From contig OX393578.1 in NCBI GenBank assembly GCA_947652605.1, positions 60,519,415 through 60,583,414 on the forward strand: 64,000 nt of DNA, written 5' to 3'. Below, piece by piece: positions 26,201 through 40,435 of the stretch. The notes below the pieces were generated by a model that had not been told where the DNA came from, made no database searches, and saw nothing but the letters and a program-made list of their open reading frames with translations. Position 1 is the stretch's first letter; every line of letters begins with the position of its first letter. The DNA is from Elmis aenea. Its lineage: Eukaryota; Arthropoda; Insecta; Coleoptera; Elmidae. Both the position numbers and the translations under genes were made by a program.

Positions 26201-27819
26201 AAATTGAAAATGTTAATAAAACTACATTTAATGATCTTTTTTTTTTTAGCTGTACAGAGGTTTTCTAGGTTTCAGAATTTACTTAAGAGGAAAACTAATA
26301 AAAAGTTAAACCAGTTAAAGAATTTTGATAGATTTACTGAAAAAGCATTACTATTCAAGTTCAAATTGTAAGTAAATTAGCTGGAAAAACATTAACGTGA
26401 AAATGCAGATAAAGGAAATTGGATTTTACTTATTACGCTTTTTACTACAAAGTAACGATTAAATTGCTGCTAATAATGCATATAAAATGAACATCCTTGA
26501 ATACGACAATATGGGTGAAAAACTGTTATGCTAATATTAGCGATTTACCAATAAAATCATAACTCAGCAATAAAAGAAAATAATAAATTTCCAGAGAAGG
26601 TCATTTTCTATCTTTAGGTTAAACCACAAATAAATTCTTATGAAAAAAAAACAGCAAAGGTATGAAACACTTCTAAGAATAACTATGTTCCTGTTTTATT
26701 ATTTGCCATTTCATGCAATTACAAATTTATATTTTTTATTATTTGCCAAGCAAAATCGCTGGAACAGCTATAAAATACTTTTATTGGCAAAAATCTTTAA
26801 CGCTTAAGGTACCTTTAAACAGATTAGGTTATAATACAGTAGTGTACAAATGCTATAAAAAATGTTTTCTTATTCCTGGCGAAAGAAAGAACTGGCTAAA
26901 TTGATAATATTATGGGCATCACAAAACGTACACACGGTGATTTTTTGTCAGTTAGACATTTAATTTTTTCCACGGATTTCGTCAATTATCCACAGTTCAT
27001 CGCCGCTTACAAACTTGTCCAAAAAAGATTCAAAATTTTGACGCGCCTATTAAAAAGATAATGCTGAAATTCGATTAGCAAAATTGATTTTGATGTAATC
27101 TACTTTACATATTTTTGTTTGTATGTCTCAACCCATTCTCTTCTAAATCTCCCTCTTAGATAAGAATATATCCTGTGTTTAAAGGAAATTTAACGGTTAC
27201 TGTATTTCGTGAAGGAAATATCTTTCAAAGTTTTACACAACCAGGTATTTTTGTATTATTATTGATATCTGGCGCGTCGATTATTTCTATCTAACCGATT
27301 TTCACGTATTCTCCGTCTCACTTTATTACAATGCAACTAAGCCGTTTTTTAATTTGCAAACAGCAAGGTTTTCTAAAAGTACACGAGACAATTTATCACA
27401 GCAACAATCGCCTAACATATGTTTATGCACGTTTTTTTTCGTCCTAGAGAGGAAAAGTTCAAATAGCTCCGAGAGCAAGTTGAAAGGATCACATCTGTAT
27501 TAAGCTCATGTGTAATATCCTTCTATAAATCAGCGTTAGTTCAAATCGTGGCTATCAGCATTCAACGCGATGTACGATTAACAAACCTGACATTGGCCGG
27601 CGCGTGGTTGCAAATACGTGACCTCAGTTCGTGACCCGTGCTAATGATCTGCAAAGAACTCCCAACTTAGAGGTAGATAACTACCATTGCGCGTTTAATT
27701 CACATGAAACGAAATAAACCGCTTGTTTTCGTGAACTGGTTAAGAAATAAATTACAGAACATCTGAAAATTACAAATATTCAAAAATTGGGTGCAAAGTT
27801 TTTAAAAAACATACACTAC
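20272..27819 (+). other. Gene-free AT-rich DNA
   Basis: No coding exon, RNA or complete transposon seen in 7.5 kb. Weak items: a hAT-like end, CAGGGGCGTCGTTAGC, at 24,681 without a partner, and a shared 19-bp word AATAAGCTTCATTAAAAAT near 22,150 and 23,748 (see findings). Most likely intron or intergenic. Confidence 0.4.
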
Positions 27820-28290
27820 GGCACACATATCTGCGGTTAAAAAATCGCTTGAAATAGTTTTTTACAGGTGTTTAATGTTTTTAAAAAGTTATACGTGTAT
27901 ATAGCCTAGCATTTTTGTTTGGAAAAAAAATCAAACATTTTCCAATTAGCTTCAAAGTTTCTAAAACTATTAAACCCTTCGTAAAGAACAGATAACAACC
28001 TTTAACTCATTAAAAATGTCCTTAAAATAATCTCTTAGAGCTGTTTTAAGATTTTAAAATTTGGCAAGTGTATAGCCTAGACATTTTTTTTTGACAAAAC
28101 TGAAAGAGTTTTCAGTTAACTTAAAAGTGTCTAAAAACTATTAAACACATTTCAAGAAATACACAGCTACCGTAAAATCCGTTTAAATAATTTTTTTTAT
28201 AGCTGTTTAAAGTTTTTGAAAATTTACCTAGCGTATAGCAAAGCAATTTTTTTTCGGTAAAAATTTTCAATGTATCGCTTAACAAAAATA
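27820..28290 (+). repeat. Three diverged tandem units of about 165-170 bp
   Basis: The word TATAGCCTAGCATTT at about 27,900 recurs as TATAGCCTAGACATTT at about 28,071 and TATAGCAAAGCAATTT at about 28,235. Around each come, in the same order, a GTTTTTAAAA/GTTTTTGAAAA stretch, a poly-T or poly-A tract, and (units 1 and 2) a TCTAAAAACTATTAAAC-like segment about 70 bp on. The units are old and diverged; the third is incomplete. It could be a satellite remnant. Confidence 0.6.
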
Positions 28291-31200
28291 ATTGTCAAAA
28301 CTTGCTCAAACTAAAATAAAAGTTTAACAATCGTTGCGATTTATGCAAAGACTGAAAGCTAATCAGGACGAGGCGTATTACTCCATAATTCATATAGTTA
28401 ACATTATTTTTCAAGAAACCAGAAGGAAACTAAAAATTGCATAACATCCGAGCTTCTCTGACATAGCTACCAGCACTGGCGTCGCACAACGAGTACAAGG
28501 GCAGCATAATTTTTAAATCCCTGCAATAAACTTTAATAATTATGCAATTTACCGAATAATGCTACGGGATTACTACATTAACAGAAATAGTAGTTTATGA
28601 ATGACATTGATATTTATTTGAACGTCGCTGAGCTATGCTGCATCTAGTGATGCACACAATGCACAAACAAGTTGATGGGCTATAATATGTGTACAGTATC
28701 CACATATAAAGTTTTTTTTTTTTATTGCAGTAGTAAATGCAGATGTAACAACTCGCTATAATCAATCTCTCCCTTGGTCAATTTTCTGATTTATCAGTAA
28801 TAAAGAATTTAATAATTTTTGGACATCAAATTGCTTAGGTAACGACTAAATATTTAATTTCTCTAAAGAGAAAGTTTTTTTAGTAACAAAGCTTTTAACT
28901 ACAAAATAATAAGCTAATCTATAAGAATAGTCCTTGTGGTATGACAGTATTCAGTATTTGAATATTATTTTAGGGTCTTTCAATAAAATTGATTTATAAA
29001 AGAATATCCTTCAGTAATTGATATGAATTTGAAATGAATCTAAAGAAAACCAAATCTATTATCATTTCTAAAACCCAAAACAACATACAAGAGTAAATAA
29101 TGGCTTCCGTGATCTCGTTAGAGCTGCTGTGACGGAATAAAAAATAGCGCTATGATGATAGCCATCCTCTGGTAAGAGATGGCACTAGATGAAGAAGTAA
29201 TCCAAACCTGAGATTCACCGTAGATACTGCATAATTATTCAAAATCACTAAAAAAGGCAATAGTTTGGGAATTATTGGTAATGTATACCAATTATATACT
29301 GTTTTAGCATACACAAAGTATTGTAAAATATATTTGCTTTATTATGAAAATATACAGTCAGAGGAAGAAATGTTTGTGTAATCATATGTCGAAGAATTAC
29401 AATAGCTTTTAAGTAACAAATAATTATTGATTGTGCAATTTCACCTGTTTTAACAGAGAAATTTAACAGAATTACACACGCACAATGTTCTATTTTAACG
29501 CTTTCTACAAGAAAAAGCCATTTTTAGCATAAACCTTTGAATATTTTAAATCTAAAGAAATTCCACCAAAAACCAATAAAATCAACTTATCAAAATTGTC
29601 GAATGACAATGGTTGGTTAAAATCCTGTTCTATTTATATAAAACCATTAAATTAAAATACAATATAGGTAACGTATAGCATTATGTATTGTTGTACATAT
29701 ATAAGTCTCTTGTTTTTTGTTTATGTTGGTCTACTGTTAAATAATGTTCAATTAAATTTGATAAAGGTCGACCAGCAAGGGTTTGAGATCTACATTAATG
29801 TTTTAATACACTTTGAAATAATAAATCAATTGTCCTTAAAATGAAATACGGTTCGCAAAATTTCGCAACCTTGAAAATAAATATATTTATATGTCGATCT
29901 AAGATCGTTCAGAAAGGGAAGTAATGGACAAAACGTGTGCAGGTAATCCCTGGAGTTCAAATATTGTAAATTGTCTTACATACTACCCTTCGCACATGCT
30001 TTTGTAACATCATTGTTAAAAAATCCGTTTAGAAATATTGAGTTAACGTTTTAAGAGCTGATAGTTGCGTTTACCTTTTAGGTAACAGTTTTTGCTTCTC
30101 TTTAACTCGTGGCTTGCAATTGTTGAACTTTTTTAATATTTGCACATCAAGGCGAATGGGACCTTTTCTAGATAAAATAAATGACCACCACTATTTTCAA
30201 TTATTTTACTTTTTAAATGTTCAATACATTTTTCGATGCTCACATTGTTTAAATATTTATTTATGTTAAATGATACCAGTGATAATTAAAAAAATACATG
30301 GATATTTATTGAAAACTAGACAGGTAACACGTTATGTTTCATTTATTGATAATAGAGTGAAATATGGAAAACAAGTTAAGTCAAAAACACAAATAATATG
30401 TTTGAGAGCTTATGAGAAATGTCTAAAAATAACTCGAAAGTGGAACCTACTTATATCAGCCGCTTGCTGTGAGAATAATCAAGTGGAACACCAAAATGAA
30501 CACGAAGCGATAACTTAAAAAATATTTCACCTTGAAATGAAATTTCGCTGGCGCCTTCTGATTAATGAAAGTATATTGCTCTGTTGTTTTATAATGATTA
30601 GTTAATTACTGCTGAATTCCTTGACAATTGGATAACTCAATAAATATACTTCGTGGTTACATTTTTCTGATAGCAATCGTCGAAATTTTCTGAATGCTGA
30701 TCACCAAACCACAATTTTAAACGATGAAGATAATCGTATCCAAACGTGTAATTACGGCATAAAATCAAAGCATAATTATTACACCAATTATTGTTGAACT
30801 GCTTTGTCAATTGCTATTATTTACTATGGTAAAACTGAAAAACTAACAGCTGTTTAGAATTTATGAAAAGACAAAAAAAAAAAAAGATTTTTAAGGGAAT
30901 CATTCTTAAAACATTCAAAAATTTCTCCATTTATTTGGTTACCACTGTGTTGTACTCCAAATTTTTCCAACAATTGCACATTCAAAGGAGTATGCATTTC
31001 GAATCACTTTTTACAGGTCGGTTAAGTTAAAAGTGAGGTGTAGAAGACAATCAAGTTTAGTAAGTGAACTTGGCCACATCAATTATATTTTGTTAGAAGA
31101 AATAAAAAAGGTTGCCTATCGCATCTAAAATTTCAAGGCCTTTCTTATTTATGAATATAAAATTTTAAGTCTTATTTGTTGACAAAAACGAAGTTTTACA

Positions 31201-34200
31201 TAAAACTCGAAATTGCAGCTGTTCAGTTTTTTTTACGATCTGGCCCAATTTTCAATTTACAGTCTTACCATTACCATTCAAAAACACACTACTTTGCTGA
31301 TTTGACTATAACTCATAACATGATGTTCTGAAACATTTCAGTTGTTTCAATGTGTCGGTGATTCAAAACCATGAAAAAAATTCCATGTAACGTCAATTTC
31401 GAATTACTTTGTCAATGTTTGTTCAGTGTAGATATTCAAGTTGAGCAGTTGTGTGCTCAACATAACATGCTGAAACGTATTAACGATTTACTTTAGAATT
31501 TTAAAAAATGCAATTAAAAAGCATAGCTTAGCAAGTAAAGCTTTTACGGGAAGATTAAGTAATGATATAAAAGATGTTAGGATTTAAGAGTCCATTCTAT
31601 TTTCCTCCTTAATTATAACATTATTGGCAATCAATGATGCACTTCATTTACACAATATTTCGAAATAATTATCGCCGACCTTATGTATCAATCATAAACC
31701 GAACAGAAACGTGTAATGTGTAACGCAATCTATTTTATACAATTTAAAAGTGAACCGGATTCTTTGGTTTCCTGGCAACTCAACATTAATTTTACGTTTC
31801 GTTGTTTAGTTGACCTTTGCTGTTAAAAACTTTTGCAATAAGACTGAAAAATCGTGGATGTTTTATTTAAACTGTTATAAAACATGTGTGGCCTTGAACG
31901 TTGATTATTGCGAAATTTTGATTGTTGTTTGCAATGCAGGTGCTCGTCCTCAGCAGTGTTGACAATCAGACCGTGTCCAATCCTGTGTAAACTACCGTTC
32001 TTACTTTATTTAAGTGCGCTGCTTGTTTTATTGCTAATTAACGTTAAATAATAGTCGATAATGTAAGATGATCAAACGGCGGAAGGTCTAGGCACGTTTT
32101 ATGTGAAGTTGAGATCGGTCGAGACGAACTGCAGGGCATATCGAATAAAATACGACAAGAAGAAACCTTGATCAATATCTATCTTTCTGTATTTACATGT
32201 CTCTTTCTCAAAGTTAGACGTTACTTTTTGAGGGAACGCAGGATATTTAAATTTTAAAAAACATTGCATTTTAACTGCTTAAATGATACCTCCAGTATTG
32301 GAAAGCTCCTCACTATGACCAAAGCATGGCTGATATCGTTGAAAAACTGATGTACAGACAATTGAAAGATATCTGTTGCAATTGTACGACTTTTTTTTTT
32401 GTTTGTTTACCTGTCCTAACTATATGCAAATATGCAGAGTTGTAGGTTTCGTAACATAAACAAAATAAGGTTCACCAATAAGTAAAATCAATAAGTTATG
32501 TGTCTTATCGATACCAGCATGGAGGACATTTCAAGTATTACAGATTAACAACCAAAATGGGTTTAATTTTTTTTGAGGAAATTCTTTATTCGTCTACTTT
32601 TTTTTAAATGAATTTTTGAATTAGAATGCGACACTCCTTAAAACAGAAGCCTACTTTGATTTTCATGAGTCGTAAAACTTCCTTTATTCCGTAGCATTAG
32701 TTTTAGCTAATAAGTCTTACATCCAGTGGTATCAACCAAGACATTGATTTGCAAGTTATTCAACAGATCCAGAGTTAATGATCCATTAAAATGTTATAGG
32801 TGGCAACGTCATGCCTGAAGACACTCAAAATCAATGTTCCATAACAGCTACAGAGCGGAATTTCATGGTTGGTAAATATCCTTCAGACGCTCATCCTTTT
32901 TACAAAACTTCTGAAGAAGATCGTAGGCAAACCGAAACGTCAAAACAGGTCACCAACAGGACGTGCCACATAGATCGAAAATTAATTTTCGGGTATACCC
33001 ACTAGTTATGTACCTACGCTGATTAATCATATTGTTATCTTATTGTTCTAGGAATATTATTCACTCTATAGCAGCTGCATGAGCTTATCTAGCTACTATA
33101 TACCTATACCATGTTTTATTAGATTAGAGTTAGTTCATATTAGTTCATGTTTGTATCAAGCGTGTATTACTTGTGTGTTACTCCGTCGATTAAAGTATAT
33201 TAAAAGATTTTGTATTTTTAAAAAATCTATTTCGACGTTAAATAACCAAAACTCACTTTTATAAGAAAAAATAAGCACATGATTTTAGTTACGATTTTTG
33301 TGGGTACAGTGTAAAATTTCAAAAACCCATTTTCAATGTTAAAAATGTAGTAATTGTGTAAAAACTTTAGCATTTTCATAACAAAGTACAGTTCAGTATT
33401 GTTTTTTATCATTGGTATTAGAGCTAATAGACGGTTATATAACCTATATGCTGTAGTTCAACATAACAAAAGTTTTATATAGCAAATATGTATAGCACAT
33501 GATGCAGTTTAGGTTAATTAAATTTCACCTATTTGTTAGTGCAATCAATACTGCACATGAGCACATGTTACAAGCTGGTTACGGTCTGAAAACTAAACAA
33601 GCCATGCACAGGCCACTTATTGTCAATGTTAATAACTTTCAATAAATTAATTATAACACTACGGCCGCTGTTCATTTTAAACAATTCTCATGATTTTTAA
33701 TAGTCCACTTTTGTTACGGTTATATGCAGTTTAAAACGTTAAACACAGCTTATCTGCATATCTATATTGACCGTAAAATTTTTATTGCAAAAAATACGGC
33801 CCACACATTGTCTTACACTCATGCTAATGAATGTGGATAAATAAATTTATTAGTTATTTTTAGACAGGCTATTAGCTTCCGCTAGCGATAATCTAAAAAG
33901 AATGCGATCGGTCCACGATAAAATCAGTTCTGCAACTGCATTAGAAGAACGCATAAAAAGTAAAGTTTATTGTTCTAACACGTTTACGAAATGGGTATTA
34001 TAATTTTGGAAGAGCGAAAGTAAACCTTGGAATAATTCACTAAACCTAATTGAATTAACAAATATTCTGCTCGTTTGGGAATATTTCTAAATGATTGCCT
34101 CTTAATTTCTTAATGTCGGTTGAACTAATGTGTGTATCATTAAAAATGTTCTGGACTAAAATTGCAATACAAATTTGCCTTTGCGAAATTGAGAAGAGAA

Positions 34201-35175
34201 AAATATTGCGGATCGTTCTATTTACGAAAACGCTTTATTCACTTAATAAATCATTAAAAATTCATGTGGGAACGTTGAAGATGCTAAAGTTTGGTGTCCT
34301 TCACTGCAACATAACAATTTCTATTCTTACTCCGATATTTTGTAATCGTTATGAATATCTTGGCAAGGGGAAGAAAAGAAATTTACAAGATATGATTTGA
34401 GATGTAGCCGTTAAAAAATCTGAATTAATATGTATTTATATTTGCTCATTCAAAACTAGTATAGTGTTCAGGTAAAAAAACAATTAAGTAAATAAAACAC
34501 TTCATGCGACTTACAAATAAAATATATGAAAGCTAATTAGAAGTGGTATTTCAGTGTCATAATAAATTCATTTTATTATTTAACTATTATACTGTTCCAA
34601 TAACCCGATTAATGATTACTCTCGATACTGGACTAGTGTAAACAAGTAGACAATCAAGTGTAATTTGCAAGTACATTGCTTTAATTACTGAACTACATGT
34701 TATCTATGAAATGGCAAATGTTTGCTGAAATGCCATATAAGCTAGCTGCATAATGGTATTGGTAGCAAAAGTGAAGTGCCGTGTAATCGCAGCAACCGGT
34801 TAAAACGTTGAAAATTAATCCATTTATAGTAGGTACCTATTTGATAATGAAATCTGAGTCGATACCGACTTGGAAAGACTATTGATTGTGTGTACTTCTA
34901 AGTTTGTTTGGGAATTCATAGTTTTTTTCTTATCGATATTTTAAAATTACATGCAGAACTGAAATTGTGTAGTTTTTCGTTTGTGTGTGTGTATATCTTT
35001 AATTCACATCCTATATACTAGATCACTTATACCGCCATGAAAACTTTCATCTACCACCAGTGTGTAATACAGCAGTTATAAAGAAGCAAATCAATGTCGT
35101 TATGATAATCAATTCACAGTAAAAGATAACGTAACTGCTTGCTTTCACGTTGTATGAAAAGTGCAATAACAATTA

Positions 35176-35193
35176 TTATATATATATATATAT
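35176..35193 (+). repeat. TA microsatellite
   Basis: An uninterrupted TA dinucleotide run within AT-rich non-coding DNA. Confidence 0.8.
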
Positions 35194-35360
35194 CAAATCA
35201 ATCAAAAGTTGTGCGATTCCCAGATAAACGGATATAGAGTTTAAATAATTTGAGGTATCTTATTTTTTAAAGATTTTAATAATCATCACACTTACGACTG
35301 AATATTCCCATTGCTAAAGTCACATTGAAAAAAAAGAATATTTAGCTACGTGCATAGTAA

Positions 35361-35374
35361 TGCAGGCGCCTGCA
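35361..35374. repeat. 14-bp GC-rich perfect palindrome
   Basis: TGCAGGCGCCTGCA, self-complementary, stands out in a very AT-rich setting. It may be a protein-binding site or chance. Confidence 0.5.
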
Positions 35375-36579
35375 AACTGCAATACTCTGAAAATGTAAAT
35401 GTTGATTGACTTGTGCAGTTAATGCAAAGGGACCTAATTACAACAATTATTAGGTTTATGCGGCTTAATGAGGAATATTGATGTGAACTATGATTTATTG
35501 ACTTAAAACTTACGTTAGTAAAATATTCAAATTTCAACAGTAACTTGTTAATTTTGTTCTTTTATGCTAAGCTATAAGCTACGATTTGCCGATGGACATT
35601 TACAATACTATGGATATTTTTTAAATTCAATATTTTTGTTGCGGTTGTTATACATCAATGGGGGGCTATTATTTATAATTTAAAATAATAATTTGCCCAG
35701 TTGATATCCTTGGCACTTAATTGATAACTTGATCAATAGATAAGACATTCTCACATATCTCTTTTTTCTTCACTTAAGTAACATTCACTATATTTGGGAA
35801 ATATTACGGTTGACAAGTTATGACAATGTACAAAGATAAAGTCGTTGTAATGAGCTTTTATGAGCCACAAGTAGATTAAATTTCATTTAACATAGAGACA
35901 GCATGAACGCAATTTTTGTATCGCGTTAAAATGTGAATTGTTGTGAAACACTAATAGCTCGCTACAAAACTGGTGTAGATTATTATGTTATCGTAAGAGT
36001 GAAGATAATTGTTTTATAAAGGTGTAAGCTTATATTTATTGATTAGCAGTGCTAAATTTACTTTATTGCATTTGTTTTTTTTTTTCAATTCACTTGTTTC
36101 TATTGATAGGTGTGATACGAGTATATGCGTGTCTTAAAACTTTCATCTTTTTTGAACCAAATATTATAATAATAATCATAACATATTCATAATAATAAAG
36201 ATAATTTTAATTCTTTAAACATATCGTTCTCTCCATTGTTTTGTCATGGTGAAATACTACTGAGTCTATCTTTCTACGCCCATTTATGTTAGATTTTGGC
36301 AATGGCCTTTTTTAAATGGCGAATAAAAATTAATTTAATGGGAGAAAAAGCAGCTACTCTCAGCACACAAACGACTAATAGCAATTATTCTTCAGAATTA
36401 TATTAGGTAAAAATAATTTATTTTGATTCTTTAGCTACACAACAAAATTATGCAAAAAAAAGTTTAAAAATGCGCATGTTTTTTAAATAAAAACCGTAAG
36501 TTCTTGGAGTTACTATATAATCTAATATAGAGAGACTATAAAACTTTGTCTATCATTACGTTCTTAATCCAATGGTCTT

Positions 36580-36651
36580 CTATAGTCTATCTATAATCTA
36601 TACTATAGTCTATACTATAGTCTATACCTATAGTATAGACTCTATACCATA
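36580..36651 (+). repeat. TATAGTC short tandem repeat with palindromic arms
   Basis: Repeated CTATAGTCTATA / TATACTATAGTC words cover 36,580-36,630. They are followed by the inverted form CTATAGTATAGAC, so the stretch can fold into a hairpin. Confidence 0.75.
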
Positions 36652-39600
36652 GATGATATTTAGAAATTACCAAATATTTAAAATTAAGAACACGTTCATG
36701 GTTCATAATAAATCACTACCAATTTTATTTACTTATCATAATATATACCGCATTACAGGGATTTTGTTTACAGCTTCATTAATAATTTGCATAAAAATTT
36801 TAACTGTTATTTAATACCGTCCTTACATAATTTACTAACATGATGTTTTGTAAAATATATTTTTACATGTGTTAGAATTTGTAGCACTATTAAATGTGTC
36901 AAATATTGTATTTTATAACTTCTGTTGGTCGTGACTAATAAAAATTAGCAGCCCGTTGTCCCTCCTGCAGTTTTTAATTTCGTCACAAGTGATTGTATTC
37001 GCGAAATAATTGGATTTTTAAGATATAGAAGGATTTATATGTTTAAGGTCTTCTGAACACGATGTGATTACTTTTGGATGTAGAAAACTAAATGCATTCA
37101 AGTCTGATTAAGGTCTGTATTTTATCAAACAACATAGTTTTTAAATGTTCGGTGGCGTATAATTATCGTAATTATTTGCGTTTTAATTTTATTCTAAAAA
37201 ATTAGTTTTAACATCTTTTTGTATCATTTTTCGTCCTTGCTGGCTAGTAATTGATATGAAATAGTCAATATTTAAGAATACGAATAACTCACTAGATGTT
37301 TACTGGACTTGTTGACGTCTTGAATACCGAAGCAAGGTATTTTCGAATATTGTCGAATGTAAAATGTTCTGTGTGTTCTCATGTACATACTGCTTGCGAT
37401 TTTTAATATGTAATGGCCTGCTGCTACCTCTTATCAATTATGCCATGGTTAATATGTTGAAATAGCAGTTTAACAGCTTCTCATTTATAAATAACAAACA
37501 CATTGTACATTTATTACAGTTTAACCACAAGTTGAAATGAAAGTGGGAAATTACTTTGTTCGTTATGTTATCGATTTTAGATTTTAACAAATGATCTTGT
37601 ATACCTTTATGTGAAAATTGTTTTTTTAATGTAACATGCAATACAGAATACAGGATGTTTGGTTCATCAGGAAGGATGGTATTCTGAATACCATTGGAGT
37701 TGGTAAAATTGGCAAAGAAGTGGCTTTACATTTTTAGTCAAATTCTTAACTGAAAATATACCTGAAATATCGTCAACCATCTGAAATATTTTACTTTCAA
37801 GCAGTTGATTATAATTGTCTTACTATTAACAGCAACCATTTGAAATTTAACTCACAGTTTAGACAAAGCACTTAATGTTATGGTAATATAAAAAATAACA
37901 TCTGTTTTTAATTTAACCCTTGATTGTTATTCAGTACAAAAACACCCAATTTAAACAATTTTATAACAGAAAAAAGTAAATTGTATAACATGCGTATTCT
38001 ATATTATTTAGTTTGTTATAATTTTTTCCCTAAAACCTTGATTTATGATTCTTGTTTTAAAGTATTCGGTACAGAATTGATTAACTTTTATGGTGTTATC
38101 ACTTTTCGAAATTCCGTACGTTTCAAAATCCCTTATCTCACGAGTCACGACATAACTTACAAATCACACTATTGGCGTGAAAAAGAATTTCAACATGGTC
38201 TATTTATCTTAGTTTTTATTAAACGCTTTAAATTTGACGTCACATTAGCTTGTACTAATAAATTATTTCCGCGCATTTGGAATTAGGTACATACTTACTA
38301 TACTTTTACTACCTACTTGCGAAGTCGTCTTTAATCGAATGTAGCGGCATTTAGATTTAAAGTCGCGTGTAAAAATGTTTTGGTACACATCAGGTTTCAC
38401 TTCATATTGTTTTCGCTGTCTCATATAAAAACAATTTAAAGGGAAGGAAATAACTTAGACTTTAAGATATTTATTTGTTTTTGTTGTAAAAAAAGTACAC
38501 GGACCGATTTGTAGTGAAATATTTTCACGTAAATTATATATTTTTTGTTTAAATGTTTAAATGTGTTACCGGAACTCTATCGTCTGCGTAACAGATTAAA
38601 TTAAAGTTATGTTTTCCCATTGTGTAGTCATGTTTTAGTTTTGTCGTTCGTCGGTATTATTTTCGAGCTGTGTTGACAATATTCCTTGGTTTCTCTTATT
38701 TCTGAGTTCACTCTGTTTGTTATGACTTATAATGTTGATATTTTCAGGATTTTGTTTGTACTGAAAAATTGTTGCTCTGTTTTTGTTTGCTAACTGCTTC
38801 ACTCGTTCGTTGCTCACATCATGGGTTGATTTTCCTAGGCATTCAAAACAAAATATGTGAAGGTGAAGCTTCCTTGTTTTACAGTAAATTAGAGGTTCTC
38901 ACAGCATTACCTCATCTAATTATGACATATGCTCGTTGTGCTATATAGAGAAGGTATTGTTCTATGATGCGTGTGCAGCGAGAGGCATTCCGAAGTTGAC
39001 CCGCTGACCTGTGGTCACTGCAAGTCGGTAACCTTGTACTGTCAGCCATTCAGGTCGCCTTGCGAAACGGAGACTGGCCATGTCTCTACTTATATAACAA
39101 CTTGCATATATACAAAACACTTACGGACATAAGTTTTTCATCTATCAGTATGACGCTGTTTATTTTTACACGTATCTGATTACGCTCGTGCAATATAACA
39201 TTCGCATGAGACTTGATACTTAATAGCTACAGGCATTTGGTTTGTTCCACTTTTACGATAGATGCTTTTGTCATCATTTTATTTATCAATTTATTATTGG
39301 ATTCGTTTCATCGACACAAGGTTATTATGCGGGCATTGTGACGTAAGGCCTCAAAAATGTTTACTTTGCTGCACTTGTTTTTTTTTGTTACTTTATTTTA
39401 TTCCTTAAATAATTTTATACACGTCTACCCAATAATTCCAGGTTTTGCTATTCTGTTTGTTGTACGTATGTTAGATCAGGCACTTGCTAGACATATTAAT
39501 AGTAGAGTATTTGGAATCGCGTCATATAGATTCAACAAACAACTTATTTAATCGCAAACGGTGTCCATGACAATCGATTTCTTTGACTTAAAGTGAGTTA

Positions 39601-40339
39601 AACTAAATTAATTTAACTTAAGAGACATAATCAGAGCGGTTATCTGTATGTTATTTTAAGAAATAAAGACGAGTCGAGCCTAATTTAAAATCGTTCTTCT
39701 TAAATATATGCTGTAAAAGCAAAGAATTTTAGTTGCTTTTGGGCTTTGACAAATACAAAGTTGATTTATAGTTTTGAGTGGTATTTCGCAAAGTGAACTT
39801 ACGGATAGCCTTGTCAACGACTCTCAGATGTATACATTGCCTTATTAAATTTCTACTATAAAATGTATAATTACTAAATTGCAGTTTGTTTTGTCTGTTT
39901 TACAACAATTTATGCTTGAACTTTTGCATTTTAATACGAGATTAAATGGAACACACAACTAATTATGCTTAGCCTTTAATTTTTATACGTTATAAAAATA
40001 AAACCACGCATCATTTAGCCATGTTATTACGATAGCGATTTTTATCATAACACATAGCCTACTAAGAATTCTATGCAATTAGCTTATAATGGACACTGTT
40101 AAATAAATAATAGACTGCCACTTATTTGGGTGACGTGTGAACGCTAGAATTTAAATCCTTTGCACATTTCGCAATTTTTGTCTAATTTTAACGCCTATTA
40201 AATAAAATTAAATGATGAACTTAAAAAACCCTCTTTTACATACTTAGATATAATTTAAACCGCACATAATTACAAAATAAAATTGCAGAACTCTTTAAAA
40301 TTAATAAAGAATATACCTACCTATACTGTTAAAAATTAG
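36652..40339 (+). other. Gene-free AT-rich DNA
   Basis: Nothing coding is supported; the 120-codon frame at 37,924-38,286 uses a TTG start, has no domain and reads like random AT-rich sequence. A less AT-rich patch lies at 38,980-39,080 but has no promoter motif or splice site I would defend. Confidence 0.4.
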
Positions 40340-40435
40340 CGGATGCGTCGCTTATACGATCATTAAAGTATCTGATAATTATGCATTTAAAATATCAACA
40401 AGTGTGAGATTACGTATTACATAGGCAAATATAGT
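40340..40435 (-). repeat. Unnamed interspersed repeat, copy 1 (inverted relative to 46,090-46,185)
   Basis: On the - strand this 96-bp block closely matches 46,090-46,185 along its whole length. The best conserved parts are ACACTTGTTG, TATTTTAAATGCATAAT and ACTTTAATGATCGTATAAGC. No terminal repeats or coding were found, so class is unknown. Confidence 0.7.

Larger units (their letters stand above)
28291..36579 (+). other. Gene-free AT-rich DNA
   Basis: No gene or complete mobile element recognised in 8.3 kb. It holds a TA dinucleotide run (35,176-35,193) and a 14-bp perfect palindrome (35,361-35,374), listed separately. Open frames of 60-100 codons (for example 34,095-34,400 and 30,270-30,518) show no domain and look random. 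Confidence 0.4.

Noticed and set aside
29090..29180. Possible LINE 3' end remnant
   Set aside because: A few words recall such ends, but there is no poly-A tail, duplication or coding sequence to support it.
37924..38286. 120-codon open frame
   Set aside because: Starts at TTG, has the amino-acid composition of random AT-rich DNA, and no domain or splice support.
38980..39090. GC-richer patch as a possible promoter
   Set aside because: No initiator/DPE pair, no donor and no open frame.
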